Assembly (NCBI RefSeq): GCF_018613935.1
Contig: NZ_JAGGPF010000001.1
Span: 1 to 64,000 of the forward strand
DNA length: 64,000 nt
Source of the DNA: Agromyces sp. ISL-38
GTDB lineage: Bacteria > Actinomycetota > Actinomycetes > Actinomycetales > Microbacteriaceae
Direction: 5' to 3'
Part shown: positions 33,303 through 42,220 of the stretch, one piece after another
How the letters are laid out: each line of letters begins with the position of its first letter
How positions within the stretch are numbered: position 1 is the stretch's first letter
Made by a program: the position numbers and the translations under genes
The notes under the pieces: generated by a model
The model's input: the letters and a program-made list of their open reading frames with translations, nothing else
Databases searched by the model: none
Told to the model about the DNA's origin: nothing

Positions 33303-35171
33303 ATGGTCAGCTTCGTCGCCCACGACCGCTCAACGCTCCGTCGCCTGGCACTCGGTCTCGCCGCCGCACTCGCGGCCGGAGCCGTCGCCACGGCCGCGCC
33401 TGCGTCCGCACAGTCGCTCGCTGCTCCGCCGGCCGCCGCCTCGACCGGTCGCCCGACGCCGCCGGCGCCGTCCACCTCGACCGGGTACGGGGGTGCCGTC
33501 TCGTCGGTGGACGCCTCGGCCAGTGCGATCGGCATCGACGTGCTCCGCGACGGTGGCACTGCGGCGGATGCCGCGGTGGCCACTGCGGCTGCGCTCGGCG
33601 TGACCGAGCCCTACAGCGCCGGGATCGGCGGCGGCGGATACTTCGTGTACTTCGACGCGGCGACCGGCACGGTGAGCACGATCGACGGGCGCGAGACGGC
33701 GCCGGCGGCCATGCCGAGCGATGCCTTCATCGACCCCGCAACCGGCAAGCCCTACCGATTCACGCCCGAGCTCGTGTCATCCGGTGTCTCGGTCGGCGTT
33801 CCCGGCACCCTCGCCACGTGGGACGCCGCACTCGACCGCTTCGGCACGAAGCCGCTCTCGGCCGTGCTCACCCCCTCGATCCAGCTCGCGGCGAAGGGGT
33901 TCACGGTCGACCAGACCTTCCGCAACCAGACCCTCGACAACAAGGCGCGATTCGCGGCGTTCCCCGACACCGCGAAGCTGTTCCTCCCTGGCGGCGATGC
34001 ACCGCAGGTCGGCTCGAGGTTCAAGAACCCCGACCTCGCGCAAACGCTCGCACTCATCGCCGCGCAAGGCCCCGACGCGTTCTACTCGGGCCGGCTCGCA
34101 TCGGAGATCGCCGAGGTCGTGCAGCATCCGCGCAAGGATCCCGCCTCGGCGCTGCCCGCGCCGCCCGGCACGCTCACCACCGACGACCTCGCGGCGTACT
34201 CGGTGCTGGAGCAGGAGCCGACGCACGTGGAGTACCGGGGCCTCGACGTCTACGGCATGGCGCCGTCGTCGTCGGGCGGCACGACGGTCGGCGAGGCGCT
34301 CAACATCCTCGAGAACCACGAGCTCTCCTCCGACGATGCCGGCGCGAGCCTGCACCTCTACCTCGAGGCGTCGGCTCGGGCCTTCGCAGACCGCGCCGCG
34401 TACGTCGGCGACCCGGCGTTCGTCGAGGTTCCGACCGAGACCCTGCTCAGCCAGGAGTTCGCCGACGCCCGGGACTGCACGATCGACCCGACGACGGCAT
34501 CGACGCGGCCGGTGCCCGCCGGAGCCCTCGACTCCGTGGGCTGCGCAGCCGCCGCCCTCGAGGAGCAGCTCGACACCGAGAACGTCTCGACCACCCACCT
34601 CTCGGTCGTCGACAAGTGGGGCAATGCCGTCGCCTACACGCTCACGATCGAGCAGACCGGCGGTTCGGGCATGACGGTGCCCGGACGCGGCTTCCTGCTG
34701 AACAACGAGCTGACCGACTTCAGCACCGTGTTCAACCCCTCCGACCCGAACCGCATCGAGCCCGGGAAGCGGCCGCGGTCGTCGATGTCGCCCACGATCG
34801 TGCTCGACGACGGGGCGGTGCGGTTCGTGGTCGGCTCACCGGGTGGGTCGACGATCATCACCACCGTGCTGCAGATCCTCATGAATCGCATCGACCTCGG
34901 CATGACGCTTCCCGAGGCGGTCGCGGCCCCGCGTGCCGCGCAGCGGAACACCGTGGCGACGACGGCCGAGCCCGAGTTCATCGCCGCCTACCAGGACGCG
35001 CTCACGCCGTACGGGCAAGTGCTCGTGCCATCGGGGGACCAGTTCACCTCGGCCGCGCAGATCGGGGCCGCCGCCGCGATCGAGGTCGACCAGAGCGGCC
35101 TCATGACCGCCGCGGCCGAACCGGTGCGCCGTGGCGGGGGCACGGGTCTGGTCGTCGAGCCTGCTGGCTGA
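33303..35171 (+). CDS. ggt: Secreted gamma-glutamyltranspeptidase
   Basis: The 622-residue precursor has a signal peptide (LALGLAAALAAGAVATAAPA). It has the Ntn-hydrolase architecture of GGT, which self-cleaves before Thr430 (VSTTHLSVVDKWGNAVAYTL); that threonine becomes the nucleophile of the small subunit. Family motifs SSGGTTVGEALNILE, SSMSPTIVLDDG and GSPGGSTIITTV are present. GGT hydrolyses or transfers gamma-glutamyl groups, usually from glutathione or poly-gamma-glutamate. Actinobacteria mainly use mycothiol, and coenzyme F420 carries a gamma-glutamyl tail, so its place between the F420-0 importer and fgd-cofC-cofE is suggestive. Start: ATG after GGGGGGAATCCT. Confidence 0.94.
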   Translation: MVSFVAHDRSTLRRLALGLAAALAAGAVATAAPASAQSLAAPPAAASTGRPTPPAPSTSTGYGGAVSSVDASASAIGIDVLRDGGTAADAAVATAAALGVTEPYSAGIGGGGYFVYFDAATGTVSTIDGRETAPAAMPSDAFIDPATGKPYRFTPELVSSGVSVGVPGTLATWDAALDRFGTKPLSAVLTPSIQLAAKGFTVDQTFRNQTLDNKARFAAFPDTAKLFLPGGDAPQVGSRFKNPDLAQTLALIAAQGPDAFYSGRLASEIAEVVQHPRKDPASALPAPPGTLTTDDLAAYSVLEQEPTHVEYRGLDVYGMAPSSSGGTTVGEALNILENHELSSDDAGASLHLYLEASARAFADRAAYVGDPAFVEVPTETLLSQEFADARDCTIDPTTASTRPVPAGALDSVGCAAAALEEQLDTENVSTTHLSVVDKWGNAVAYTLTIEQTGGSGMTVPGRGFLLNNELTDFSTVFNPSDPNRIEPGKRPRSSMSPTIVLDDGAVRFVVGSPGGSTIITTVLQILMNRIDLGMTLPEAVAAPRAAQRNTVATTAEPEFIAAYQDALTPYGQVLVPSGDQFTSAAQIGAAAAIEVDQSGLMTAAAEPVRRGGGTGLVVEPAG

Positions 35172-35330
35172 CCGATCGAGGCAGCGCCCCTACAACCACC
35201 GACGGCGCTTGAACGTCACGTAGACGATCACGTCGATGATCACGATCGCGGCGCCGACCACGATCCGGCCATGCCTGATGGTACGCCCACCGGTCTCGCG
35301 AGCGTCGGGAATGAGCCGTCGACGCCGCCG

Positions 35331-36353
35331 TCAGGCGTCGAGCGCCCGCAGGCGCGGCGCGAGATCGCGCTCGAACAGCTCGAGGAAGCGGCGCTGGTCG
35401 TGGCCGGGCGCGTGGAACACGAGGTGATTGAACCCGGCGTCGACGTACTTCTTGACGTCGGCGACGACCTGATCGGGGTCGCTGCCGACGATCCAGCGCT
35501 TCGCGATCTCCTCGATCGGCAGCGCGTCGGCCGCCCGCTCCATCTCGACGGGGTCGGTGATGTCGTGCTTCTGCTCCTTCGAGAGCGAGAGCGGCGACCA
35601 GAAGCGGGTGTTCTCGAGCGCGGCCTCCTCGGTCTCCTCGTACGAGAGCTTGATCTCGATCATGCGGTCGATCGCGTCGTACGAGCGGCCCGCGGCATCC
35701 GCCCCCTCCTTGACGGCCGGGATGAGCTGCTCGGTGTAGAGCTCCATGCCCTTGCCCGAGGTGCAGATGAACCCGTCGCCCGCGCGGCCCGCGTACTTCG
35801 CGACGACCGGCCCGCCCGCCGCGATGTAGACCGGAACGCCCCCCGCGGGGCGATCGTAGATCGACGCGTCGTGCGTCGAGTAGTACTCGCCCTCGAAGTT
35901 CACGCGATCCGCGGTCCAGAGCTCGCGCATGAGCCGGATCGACTCGCGCAGCCGCCCGAAGCGCTCCTTGAACTCGGGCCAGTCCTGCGCGCCCGCTCCG
36001 CGGAACCCCGTCGCGATCTCGTTGAGCGCCTCGCCCGTGCCGACACCGAGGATGATGCGGTCGGGGTAGAGGCAGCCGAGCGACGCGAACGCCTGCGCGA
36101 GCACGGCCGGGTTGTAACGGAACGTCGGCGTCATCACCGAGGTCCCGATGCGGATGTTCGAGGTGCGCTCGCCCACCGCGGCGATCCACGTGAGCGAGAA
36201 CGGCGCATGCCCGCCCTCGTGCCGCCACGGCTGGAAGTGGTCGCTCGTGAACACCGACTCCATGCCGTGCCCCTCGGCCGCGACCGCGATCTCGACGAGC
36301 TCCCGGGGGGCGAATTGCTCGGCCGAGGCCTTGTATCCGAGTGTGAGCGTCAT
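35331..36353 (-). CDS. fgd: F420-dependent glucose-6-phosphate dehydrogenase
   Basis: FGD oxidises glucose 6-phosphate to 6-phosphogluconolactone and reduces F420 to F420H2, the main source of F420H2 in actinobacteria. The 340-residue TIM barrel resembles mycobacterial FGD1 closely throughout: [71 protein letters not shown]. Active-site residues equivalent to FGD1 Glu13, His40, Trp44 and Glu109 are Glu12, His39, Trp43 and Glu108. A small insertion (RGAGAQD) follows the last. Start ATG overlaps the cofC stop (ATGA). Confidence 0.95.
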   Translation of the reverse strand: MTLTLGYKASAEQFAPRELVEIAVAAEGHGMESVFTSDHFQPWRHEGGHAPFSLTWIAAVGERTSNIRIGTSVMTPTFRYNPAVLAQAFASLGCLYPDRIILGVGTGEALNEIATGFRGAGAQDWPEFKERFGRLRESIRLMRELWTADRVNFEGEYYSTHDASIYDRPAGGVPVYIAAGGPVVAKYAGRAGDGFICTSGKGMELYTEQLIPAVKEGADAAGRSYDAIDRMIEIKLSYEETEEAALENTRFWSPLSLSKEQKHDITDPVEMERAADALPIEEIAKRWIVGSDPDQVVADVKKYVDAGFNHLVFHAPGHDQRRFLELFERDLAPRLRALDA

Positions 36354-37024
36354 AGTGTTCCCTTTCGGTCGGCGAGGCGCGCGACGGCTTCGGCGGTGTG
36401 GTCGCCCACTCCATGGTGCAGCACGGCCTCGAGTCCGTCGACGGTGTCGACGTCCCGGCTGAGACCGGGGACGGCGGATGCCTCGAGCTCGACGAACCCG
36501 GCCGCCGCGTGCTGTGCCGCCGAACCGGGCCCGAATCGCGGCTCGAACGGCACGCCCGGTGCGGCGGTCGCGAGCGTCGTGCCCGTGCCGTCGGCGTCGC
36601 GCACGAAGGCGAGCGGATGCCGCGCCGCAGCCTCGAGCGCCGCGTCGAGCTCATCGGGGTGCAGCCCCGGCAGGTCGCCGAGCAGCACGGCGACGGCGCT
36701 CGGCCCCGCGGCCCGCGCGTGCGCGATGCCGTGTCGGATCGCCGGCAGCAGGCCGCGCTCGTCGCCGGCCGGCTCGGCGAGGAACTCCGCTCCGTCGGCG
36801 AGGGAGGCGTCGTCGCCCACGACGATCACCCGTTCGACCGAAGCGGCCGCGAGGGCGGCGGCGATCGTGTCGAGCGCGAACGCCCGGGCGAGCAGCGTGC
36901 GAGCGTCGTCGGCGAGCGCCGGCGAGAGCCGCGTCTTGCCGACCGCGGGCGCCTTCACGGGGATCACGACGGTCCAGCGAGCGATGGCGGAGTGCCGGTG
37001 TTCCGGCGGAGGCACCGCGTTCAT
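36350..37024 (-). CDS. cofC: 2-phospho-L-lactate / phosphoenolpyruvate guanylyltransferase (CofC/FbiD)
   Basis: This enzyme activates 2-phospho-L-lactate or phosphoenolpyruvate with GTP for CofD. The 224-residue MobA-like nucleotidyltransferase has [19 protein letters not shown] at about residues 17-35, [31 protein letters not shown] with the metal Asp, and [24 protein letters not shown]. Overlap with fgd (ATGA) makes the two co-translated, tying cofactor synthesis to its main reductase. An N-terminal extension of about 15 residues before the barrel is not informative. Confidence 0.93.
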   Translation of the reverse strand: MNAVPPPEHRHSAIARWTVVIPVKAPAVGKTRLSPALADDARTLLARAFALDTIAAALAAASVERVIVVGDDASLADGAEFLAEPAGDERGLLPAIRHGIAHARAAGPSAVAVLLGDLPGLHPDELDAALEAAARHPLAFVRDADGTGTTLATAAPGVPFEPRFGPGSAAQHAAAGFVELEASAVPGLSRDVDTVDGLEAVLHHGVGDHTAEAVARLADRKGTL

Positions 37025-37085
37025 GCCCTCCTCCGCAACACGGTCACTCCAACCGGGTCGAGGGCACGCATCAGCGGCAACGAGC

Positions 37086-38084
37086 TCATGCGCGGAGCGC
37101 CGGCAGCACGTCGCGGCCGAAGACCTCGAGGAACTCGGCCTGGTTGCGGCCGACGTTGTGCAGGTAGATGCGGTCGAAGCCGAGGTCGAGGTGCCGCTGG
37201 ATGTCGGCGCGATGCACGTCGGGATCGGCCGAGACCACCATGCGGCCTTCGAAGTCCTCTGCCCGCACCATGCGGGCGAGCTGCTCGAACTCGAACGGCG
37301 ATCGGATGTCGCTGCGCGCGAAGCGCATGCCGCCGTTCGGCCATTCCACGAGGGCGTTGCGCATCGCCTCCTCGTCGGTCGCGGCCCACGAGAGGTGCAG
37401 TTGCAGCACCTTCGGCATCTTCGAGGGATCGCGCCCCGCCTCGCGAGCGCCCTCGCCGAAGCGGGTGAGGAGCGCAGCGAGCCGATCGGCGGGTGCACCC
37501 GTGGTGATGAGCCCGTCGACGTTGCGTCCGGCTCGGCGGGCGGTCACGGGTCCGGATGCCGCGACGAAGATCTGGGGCGCGACCGCGGGCATCGTCCAGA
37601 GCCGCGTGGACTCGAGCTTGAAGTACTGGCCCGAATGGCGCACGTCACGGCCGGCGAGCGAGCCCGCGAAGAGCTTCTTGATCACGTCGACAGCCTCGAA
37701 CATGCGGTTGATGCGCTCGTGAGCCTCGGGCCAGTAATTGCCGACGACGTGCTCGTTGAGGGCCTCGCCCGAGCCGATGCCAAGCCAGTGCCGGCCCGGG
37801 TAGAGCGCGCCGAGCGTCGCGCTCGCTTGCGCCACCATGGCCGGATGCCACCGGAACGTCGGCGTCGTCACGCCCGGGCCGAGGTCGCCCGCGGTGCGCT
37901 CGCCCATCGCGGCGAGCACGCTCCACACGAACGACGACTGCCCCTGCGCCGGAAGCCACGGCTGGAAATGATCGCTGGCCATGACGCCCGTGAAGCCGTG
38001 CGACTCGGCGAGCGCGGCGAGCGCCACCGCTTCGGCGGGCGGAAACCGTTCGAGCATCGCGGCGTAGCCGATGTGCACTGGCAT
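37086..38084 (-). CDS. FGD-like F420-dependent oxidoreductase (LLM family)
   Basis: The 332-residue protein is an FGD paralogue: GYAAMLERFPPAEAVALAAL, ASDHFQPWLPAQGQSSFVW, GIGSGEALNEHVVG, FVAASGPVTARRAGRNVDGL. Residues matching FGD1 Glu13, His40, Trp44 and Glu109 are conserved (Glu12, His39, Trp43, Glu107), so F420 binding is expected. The phosphate-binding part differs from the neighbouring fgd, and the substrate is probably not glucose 6-phosphate. It lies 61 bases before cofC and likely shares its transcript. Start ATG with GGAGG upstream. Confidence 0.9.
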   Translation of the reverse strand: MPVHIGYAAMLERFPPAEAVALAALAESHGFTGVMASDHFQPWLPAQGQSSFVWSVLAAMGERTAGDLGPGVTTPTFRWHPAMVAQASATLGALYPGRHWLGIGSGEALNEHVVGNYWPEAHERINRMFEAVDVIKKLFAGSLAGRDVRHSGQYFKLESTRLWTMPAVAPQIFVAASGPVTARRAGRNVDGLITTGAPADRLAALLTRFGEGAREAGRDPSKMPKVLQLHLSWAATDEEAMRNALVEWPNGGMRFARSDIRSPFEFEQLARMVRAEDFEGRMVVSADPDVHRADIQRHLDLGFDRIYLHNVGRNQAEFLEVFGRDVLPALRA

Positions 38085-38163
38085 CCCCCTATCCTCCCGC
38101 GTTCGCGGCGAACCCGCTCGCCTCCTCCGCGGAATGCGCGACCGCACTCGCTGCGCCTTCCGA

Positions 38164-38227
38164 AGGACATTCGCAGGTTGGGAGGACGTCTGCGAACGCA
38201 AGCGTCCTACGAATCGGCGAATGTCCT
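38164..38227. other. Nested inverted repeat in the cofE-downstream spacer
   Basis: AGGACATTCGC (38164-38174) and GCGAATGTCCT (38217-38227) are perfectly inverted, enclosing a second inverted pair AGGACG/CGTCCT (about 38183-38207). The 180-base spacer 38085-38264 between cofE and the FGD-like gene otherwise holds no gene. It could be a terminator, mRNA processing site or operator. Confidence 0.55.
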
Positions 38228-38264
38228 CCCAAAGCCGATGCACGTGAGCGCATTCCGGCAGGGA

Positions 38265-39047
38265 TCATGCCGAATCGAGCGGCCCCTCGGCCTGCGACTC
38301 GTCGAAGCCGTCGCGATACCCCTCGTTGTACGCCTCATCGGCGCCGATGCGGAACAGGTCGCGGTCGGCGGGGCGCTGGATGCTTCGCGCACCCGGCAGG
38401 TCGAGGTCGCCGACGAACCGGCCGAGTCCGCGCACCACCGCGACCGGCACCCCCGAGCTCTTGCCCTTCACGAGCTCGGCGGCGCCGGCGAGCTCGTCGG
38501 CGACGCACGGCATCGTGACGGCGAGCGGCTTGCCCGCGGCATCCGTCGACCCGCGAAGGTCTTCGAAGACGTGCACGCCCGCGGCGCCGATCGCGATATC
38601 GGTCTGCCCCTCGCGCCATGGCCGGCCCAGGGTGTCGGAGAGGATGACACCGACGGCCGCACCGGTGAGCGCACGGATGCCGGTGGCGAGCGCGCGCGCC
38701 GAGGCATCGGGGTCGACCGGAAGCAGCAGCACCGTGCCGTCTGGGGCGTTGGACGCATCGACGCCCGCTGCCGCACCGATGATGCCCTGGCGGTTCTCGA
38801 CGATGCGGGTGATGCCACCGTCGAAGACGCGCGTCGCGACGACCCGCACGGTCTCGTCGGTGATCGCCTGCTCGCGATCGACGGCCTGCACGAAGCGCCC
38901 TTCCGCCTTCGAGACGATCTTCGACGTGATGACGAGGATGTCGCCGTCGGCGAGGTCGACCGCGTCGACGATGAGCGCGGCGAGGTCGTGCCCGCGCACG
39001 ATCTCGGGGAGCCCCTCGACGCCTTCGATGCTGAACTTCACGGCCAC
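38265..39047 (-). CDS. cofE: Coenzyme F420-0:L-glutamate ligase (CofE)
   Basis: CofE adds gamma-linked glutamates to F420-0 using GTP. The protein of about 260 residues has [79 protein letters not shown] and [24 protein letters not shown], the conserved CofE core. The C-terminal nitroreductase-like domain that makes mycobacterial FbiB bifunctional is missing; a dehydro-F420 reductase must be encoded elsewhere if it is needed. Start is a GTG at 39047 or 39041; no ribosome site separates them. First gene of the cofE - FGD-like - cofC - fgd series. Confidence 0.93.
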   Translation of the reverse strand: MAVKFSIEGVEGLPEIVRGHDLAALIVDAVDLADGDILVITSKIVSKAEGRFVQAVDREQAITDETVRVVATRVFDGGITRIVENRQGIIGAAAGVDASNAPDGTVLLLPVDPDASARALATGIRALTGAAVGVILSDTLGRPWREGQTDIAIGAAGVHVFEDLRGSTDAAGKPLAVTMPCVADELAGAAELVKGKSSGVPVAVVRGLGRFVGDLDLPGARSIQRPADRDLFRIGADEAYNEGYRDGFDESQAEGPLDSA

Positions 39048-39270
39048 CCCCAGCTCGTCGATACTCCTCGATCTTGGCAGCATCCGTGCGCCCCTGCCAG
39101 AATGCGGTTGCGGGCCTGCCGGAATGCGGGATTCCGGTCGCCGAAGCCCGCGGCGAGGGAGGCCTGGAGCGCGAGCCTGCCTGTCGCTGCCTCGATCCGG
39201 CCGCCGCCCCATCGGATGGCGACCGCGCAAGGGCTTGAACCCGCCTCCCTCCTCGTGGCTACGATCGAGC

Positions 39271-39843
39271 ATGAACCGTCGCCACGTCAGGCCGATCGTC
39301 CGTGCCGGCCCCGCCGGCCCCGCGACCCCCCGAGGCGACGACGGACGCAATGAGACGCCCAACGAGCGCAGCGACCGCAACTGGAACGACATCCTCCAGG
39401 AGCTGCGCGTGGCGCTCACGGGAACGCAGCTCATCGGCGGCTTCCTGCTCGCGGTCGCGTTCCAGCCGCGGTTCGAGCAGCTCGACGACTACCAGCTCAC
39501 GCTCTACCTCGTGCTCGTCGGCCTCGCCGGACTCGCGACCGTGATCGGGCTGGCACCGGTGACCCTGCACCGAACGCTGTTCCGAAGGCAGGCCAAGGAA
39601 CGGGTGGTGCGCACCGGCAACCGGCTGCTCATCGCCGACCTCGTCGTCGTCGCCCTGCTCGTCATCGGCGTGACGAGCCTGGTCTTCGATTTCGCGCTCA
39701 GCCGCGTCGGGGGGTTCGTGGCGCTCGGGCTCGGTGCGGTCATCCTCGCGGGCCTCTGGCTCGTGCTGCCGCGCCTGCAGCCCGCCGAGGTCGGCGAGGA
39801 CCCCGGGGTGGTCGGCGCGGCCGCCGACGACGACGAACGCTGA
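39271..39843 (+). CDS. DUF6328-type membrane protein
   Basis: The 190-residue protein has a charged N-terminal tail of about 45 residues and then the [28 protein letters not shown] block typical of DUF6328. Four spans follow ([55 protein letters not shown]). Function unknown. TACGAT lies five bases before the ATG; no ribosome site is seen. Bases 39048-39270, shared with divergent cofE, show no gene. Confidence 0.82.
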   Translation: MNRRHVRPIVRAGPAGPATPRGDDGRNETPNERSDRNWNDILQELRVALTGTQLIGGFLLAVAFQPRFEQLDDYQLTLYLVLVGLAGLATVIGLAPVTLHRTLFRRQAKERVVRTGNRLLIADLVVVALLVIGVTSLVFDFALSRVGGFVALGLGAVILAGLWLVLPRLQPAEVGEDPGVVGAAADDDER

Positions 39844-39874
39844 CCGACCGCACGGCCATGTCGCCTCGCCGTCC

Positions 39875-39880
39875 TAGGCT
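39875..39880 (+). promoter_or_regulatory. -10 box of a leaderless xthA transcript
   Basis: TAGGCT is followed by TGGAGC and the ATG at 39887. The same hexamer and spacing precede cofD. Confidence 0.6.
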
Positions 39881-39886
39881 TGGAGC

Positions 39887-40726
39887 ATGCGCATCGCCAC
39901 CTGGAACGTCAACTCGATCCGCACCCGTTTCAGCCGTGTCGTCGACTGGATGGTGCGAGAAGACGTCGACGTGCTCGCGATGCAGGAGATCAAGTGCACG
40001 CCAGAGCAGTTCCCGGCGGCGGCATTCGAGGAGGCGGGTTACGAGCTCGCGATCCACGGCTTCAGCCAGTGGAACGGCGTGGCGATCGCGAGTCGCTCGC
40101 CGATCCACGACGTGGCCACGAGCTTCCCCGGCATGCCGGGCTTCCTGAAGGGCGAGGAGGGCCCCGATCTGCCGAAGGAGGCCCGCGCGATGGGGGCGAC
40201 CGTCGACGGCGTGCGCATCTGGAGCCTCTACGTGCCCAACGGGCGCTCGCTCGGCGACCCGCACTACACCTACAAGCTCGACTGGCTCGCCGCGCTCACC
40301 GACCACACGCGAGCCGAGACCTCGTCGCGGCCCGAGCTGCCGTTCGCGCTCATGGGCGACTTCAACATCGCGCCCTTCGACGTGGACAACGGCGACCCGG
40401 CCGTCGTCGAGGGCCTCACGACGCACGTGTCGCCACCCGAGCGTCAGGCCTTCTTCAACCTCGAGAACGCCGGCGTCACCGATGTCGTGCGCCCGCGCAT
40501 CCCCGAGGGCTACACCTATTGGGACTACAAGCAGCTGAAGTTCCCGCGCAACGAGGGGCTCCGCATCGACTTCATCCTCGGCTCGGCGAAGTTCGCCGAA
40601 GCGGTGACGGATGCCTCGATCCACCGCAATGAGCGCAAGGGCGACGCGCCGTCCGACCACGTGCCCGTGCTCGTCGAGGTCGCCCTCTCCGAAAACGACG
40701 ACGACCTCCCGATGATCTTCGGCTGA
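39887..40726 (+). CDS. xthA: Exodeoxyribonuclease III / AP endonuclease
   Basis: The 279-residue exonuclease-endonuclease-phosphatase fold protein repairs abasic sites. Motifs: IATWNVNSIRTR, metal-binding Glu34 in AMQEIKCTPEQFP, LYVPNGRSLGDPHYTYKLDW, LMGDFNIAPFDVD and the catalytic His in SDHVPVLVEV. Length and order fit XthA. Isolated gene with its own leaderless promoter. Confidence 0.95.
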   Translation: MRIATWNVNSIRTRFSRVVDWMVREDVDVLAMQEIKCTPEQFPAAAFEEAGYELAIHGFSQWNGVAIASRSPIHDVATSFPGMPGFLKGEEGPDLPKEARAMGATVDGVRIWSLYVPNGRSLGDPHYTYKLDWLAALTDHTRAETSSRPELPFALMGDFNIAPFDVDNGDPAVVEGLTTHVSPPERQAFFNLENAGVTDVVRPRIPEGYTYWDYKQLKFPRNEGLRIDFILGSAKFAEAVTDASIHRNERKGDAPSDHVPVLVEVALSENDDDLPMIFG

Positions 40727-40787
40727 ACACCCGTTCAGCGGTGATTCGAGGCAGGCGCATTGCAGGTCACGGTCCATTTCACAACCC

Positions 40788-40824
40788 CCGGCTACGCTCA
40801 GGTGACCCGGCTACGCTCGGAAAC
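40788..40824 (+). promoter_or_regulatory. Duplicated -10 region before the Ser/Thr kinase gene
   Basis: CCGGCTACGCTC occurs at 40788-40799 and 40807-40818, a 19-base period. The second TACGCT (40812-40817) lies seven bases before the GTG start, fitting a leaderless transcript. The first copy would start about 19 bases earlier and give a short leader. Confidence 0.5.
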
Positions 40825-42105
40825 GTGACCACCTCTTCCGACCACGTCGTGGGCGATTCCTTCGTGGGCGCCGTCCTCGGCGCCCGATACCGCCTCGACG
40901 CGCGCATCGGCCGGGGCGGCATGGCGACCGTGTATCGCGCTGAAGATCTCACGCTCGGGCGTCCCGTCGCCGTGAAGGTCTTCGCAGAGGCCGCCGAGGG
41001 CATCGACGACGCAGAGCGCCGGCGCTCCGAGACGGCCCTGCTCGCGAGCCTCAGGCACCGGGCGCTCGTCACCCTCTACGATGCCTCGCGCGACCCTGCG
41101 AGCGGTCGCGAGTTCCTCGTCATGGAGCTCGTCGACGGCCGCGACCTGCGTGAGGCCCTGAAGCACGGACCGCTCGGCCCCGCCGATGCCGCGGGCCTGC
41201 TCGCCGACGTCGCCGAGGCCCTGCATGTCATCCACGAGCGCGGCATCGTGCACCGCGACGTGAAGCCCGCGAACGTGCTGCTCGAACCCGCGCACCTGCC
41301 GAGCCGCACGTGGAACGCGAAGCTCGCGGACTTCGGCATCGCGCGGCTCATCGACGACGCCCGGCTCACCCGCGCGGGTCTCCTCGTCGGCACCCCCGGG
41401 TACCTCAGCCCCGAGCAGGTGAGCGGCGCGGCGCCGAGCCCCGCGGCCGACATCTACTCGCTCGGCCTGCTCGTGCTCGAGGCGCGTACCGGCGTGGCGG
41501 CGTTCCCCGGCCCAGCGGTCGAGGCCGCGAGCGCCCGCCTCGTGCGCGATCCCGAGATCCCCGAGTCGCTCGGCGCGGATTGGGTGTCGCTGCTTCGCAG
41601 CATGACCGCACGCGAGCCGGGCGACCGGCCGAGTGCACTCGACGTCGCCATCGCCGCCACGGCGCTCGACACGTCGCGCGCCTCCGTGAGCAATGTCACC
41701 GCGCCGACGATCGCGTTCGCCGACGTCGCCGCCGCGCAGACCCAGCCGGCGGAGGCCGCGGCCGCGGCATCCGGTGCATCCGATGCCTCCAGCGGCTCAG
41801 AGACAGCCGCCACCCAGGTCCTGCCGTCGCCGAGCCGGTCGTTCTTCGACGCTCCCGCCGGCACGGAATCGGCGGAGTCGACGCGGCGCGCGGCCCGCGC
41901 GGCATCCGAGCAACGTTCGCGCCGCTGGGTGCGGCCGACGATCGCGATCTCGCTCCTCGTGGCGATCGGGGCCGTGGTCGCGGTGCTCCTGTTCTCGTCG
42001 CTCACCGCACAGCAGGCCGCGACGACGCCTGAGCCGCTGCCGGCCGTGCCGGGCGAGCTGGGCGTGCACCTCGAGGAACTCGACGAGGCGGTGACCGGCG
42101 GATGA
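40825..42105 (+). CDS. Membrane-anchored Ser/Thr protein kinase (PknB-like)
   Basis: The 426-residue protein has an N-terminal kinase domain (about residues 20-275): glycine loop IGRGGMATVYRAE, catalytic lysine in PVAVKVF, HRD loop IVHRDVKPANVLL, DFG in KLADFGIARL, and GTPGYLSPEQVSG in the activation segment. An Ala/Ser-rich juxtamembrane linker, one span (PTIAISLLVAIGAVVAVLLF, about 375-395) and a short extracellular tail follow. There are no PASTA repeats, so it does not look like a muropeptide sensor. GTG start with -10 box seven bases upstream. Confidence 0.93.
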   Translation: MTTSSDHVVGDSFVGAVLGARYRLDARIGRGGMATVYRAEDLTLGRPVAVKVFAEAAEGIDDAERRRSETALLASLRHRALVTLYDASRDPASGREFLVMELVDGRDLREALKHGPLGPADAAGLLADVAEALHVIHERGIVHRDVKPANVLLEPAHLPSRTWNAKLADFGIARLIDDARLTRAGLLVGTPGYLSPEQVSGAAPSPAADIYSLGLLVLEARTGVAAFPGPAVEAASARLVRDPEIPESLGADWVSLLRSMTAREPGDRPSALDVAIAATALDTSRASVSNVTAPTIAFADVAAAQTQPAEAAAAASGASDASSGSETAATQVLPSPSRSFFDAPAGTESAESTRRAARAASEQRSRRWVRPTIAISLLVAIGAVVAVLLFSSLTAQQAATTPEPLPAVPGELGVHLEELDEAVTGG

Positions 42106-42215
42106 CGCGCATCGCACCGCGTCTCCCGCGCCGGCACGCCGTGCTTCCCGCCACGGATGCCCCGGTGACGGAGACTCCCGGTACCGGTTCCACCGACGAC
42201 AGCGGCGAGGGCTGA
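42102..42215 (+). CDS. 37-codon frame overlapping the kinase stop; possible displaced kinase tail
   Basis: An ATG overlapping the kinase stop (ATGA) opens 37 codons with strong G/C third-position bias, ending DAPVTETPGTGSTDDSGEG. The composition resembles an extracellular Ser/Thr/Asp-rich tail. It may be a real micro-gene coupled to the kinase or the tail of the kinase displaced by a frameshift. It ends just before the next lipoprotein gene. Confidence 0.35.
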   Translation: MTRIAPRLPRRHAVLPATDAPVTETPGTGSTDDSGEG

Positions 42216-42220
42216 GCGCC

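Noticed and set aside
33303-35171. Cephalosporin acylase
   Set aside because: The TTHLSVVD nucleophile block and GSPGG motif fit gamma-glutamyltranspeptidase, and the neighbourhood gives no support for a beta-lactam role.
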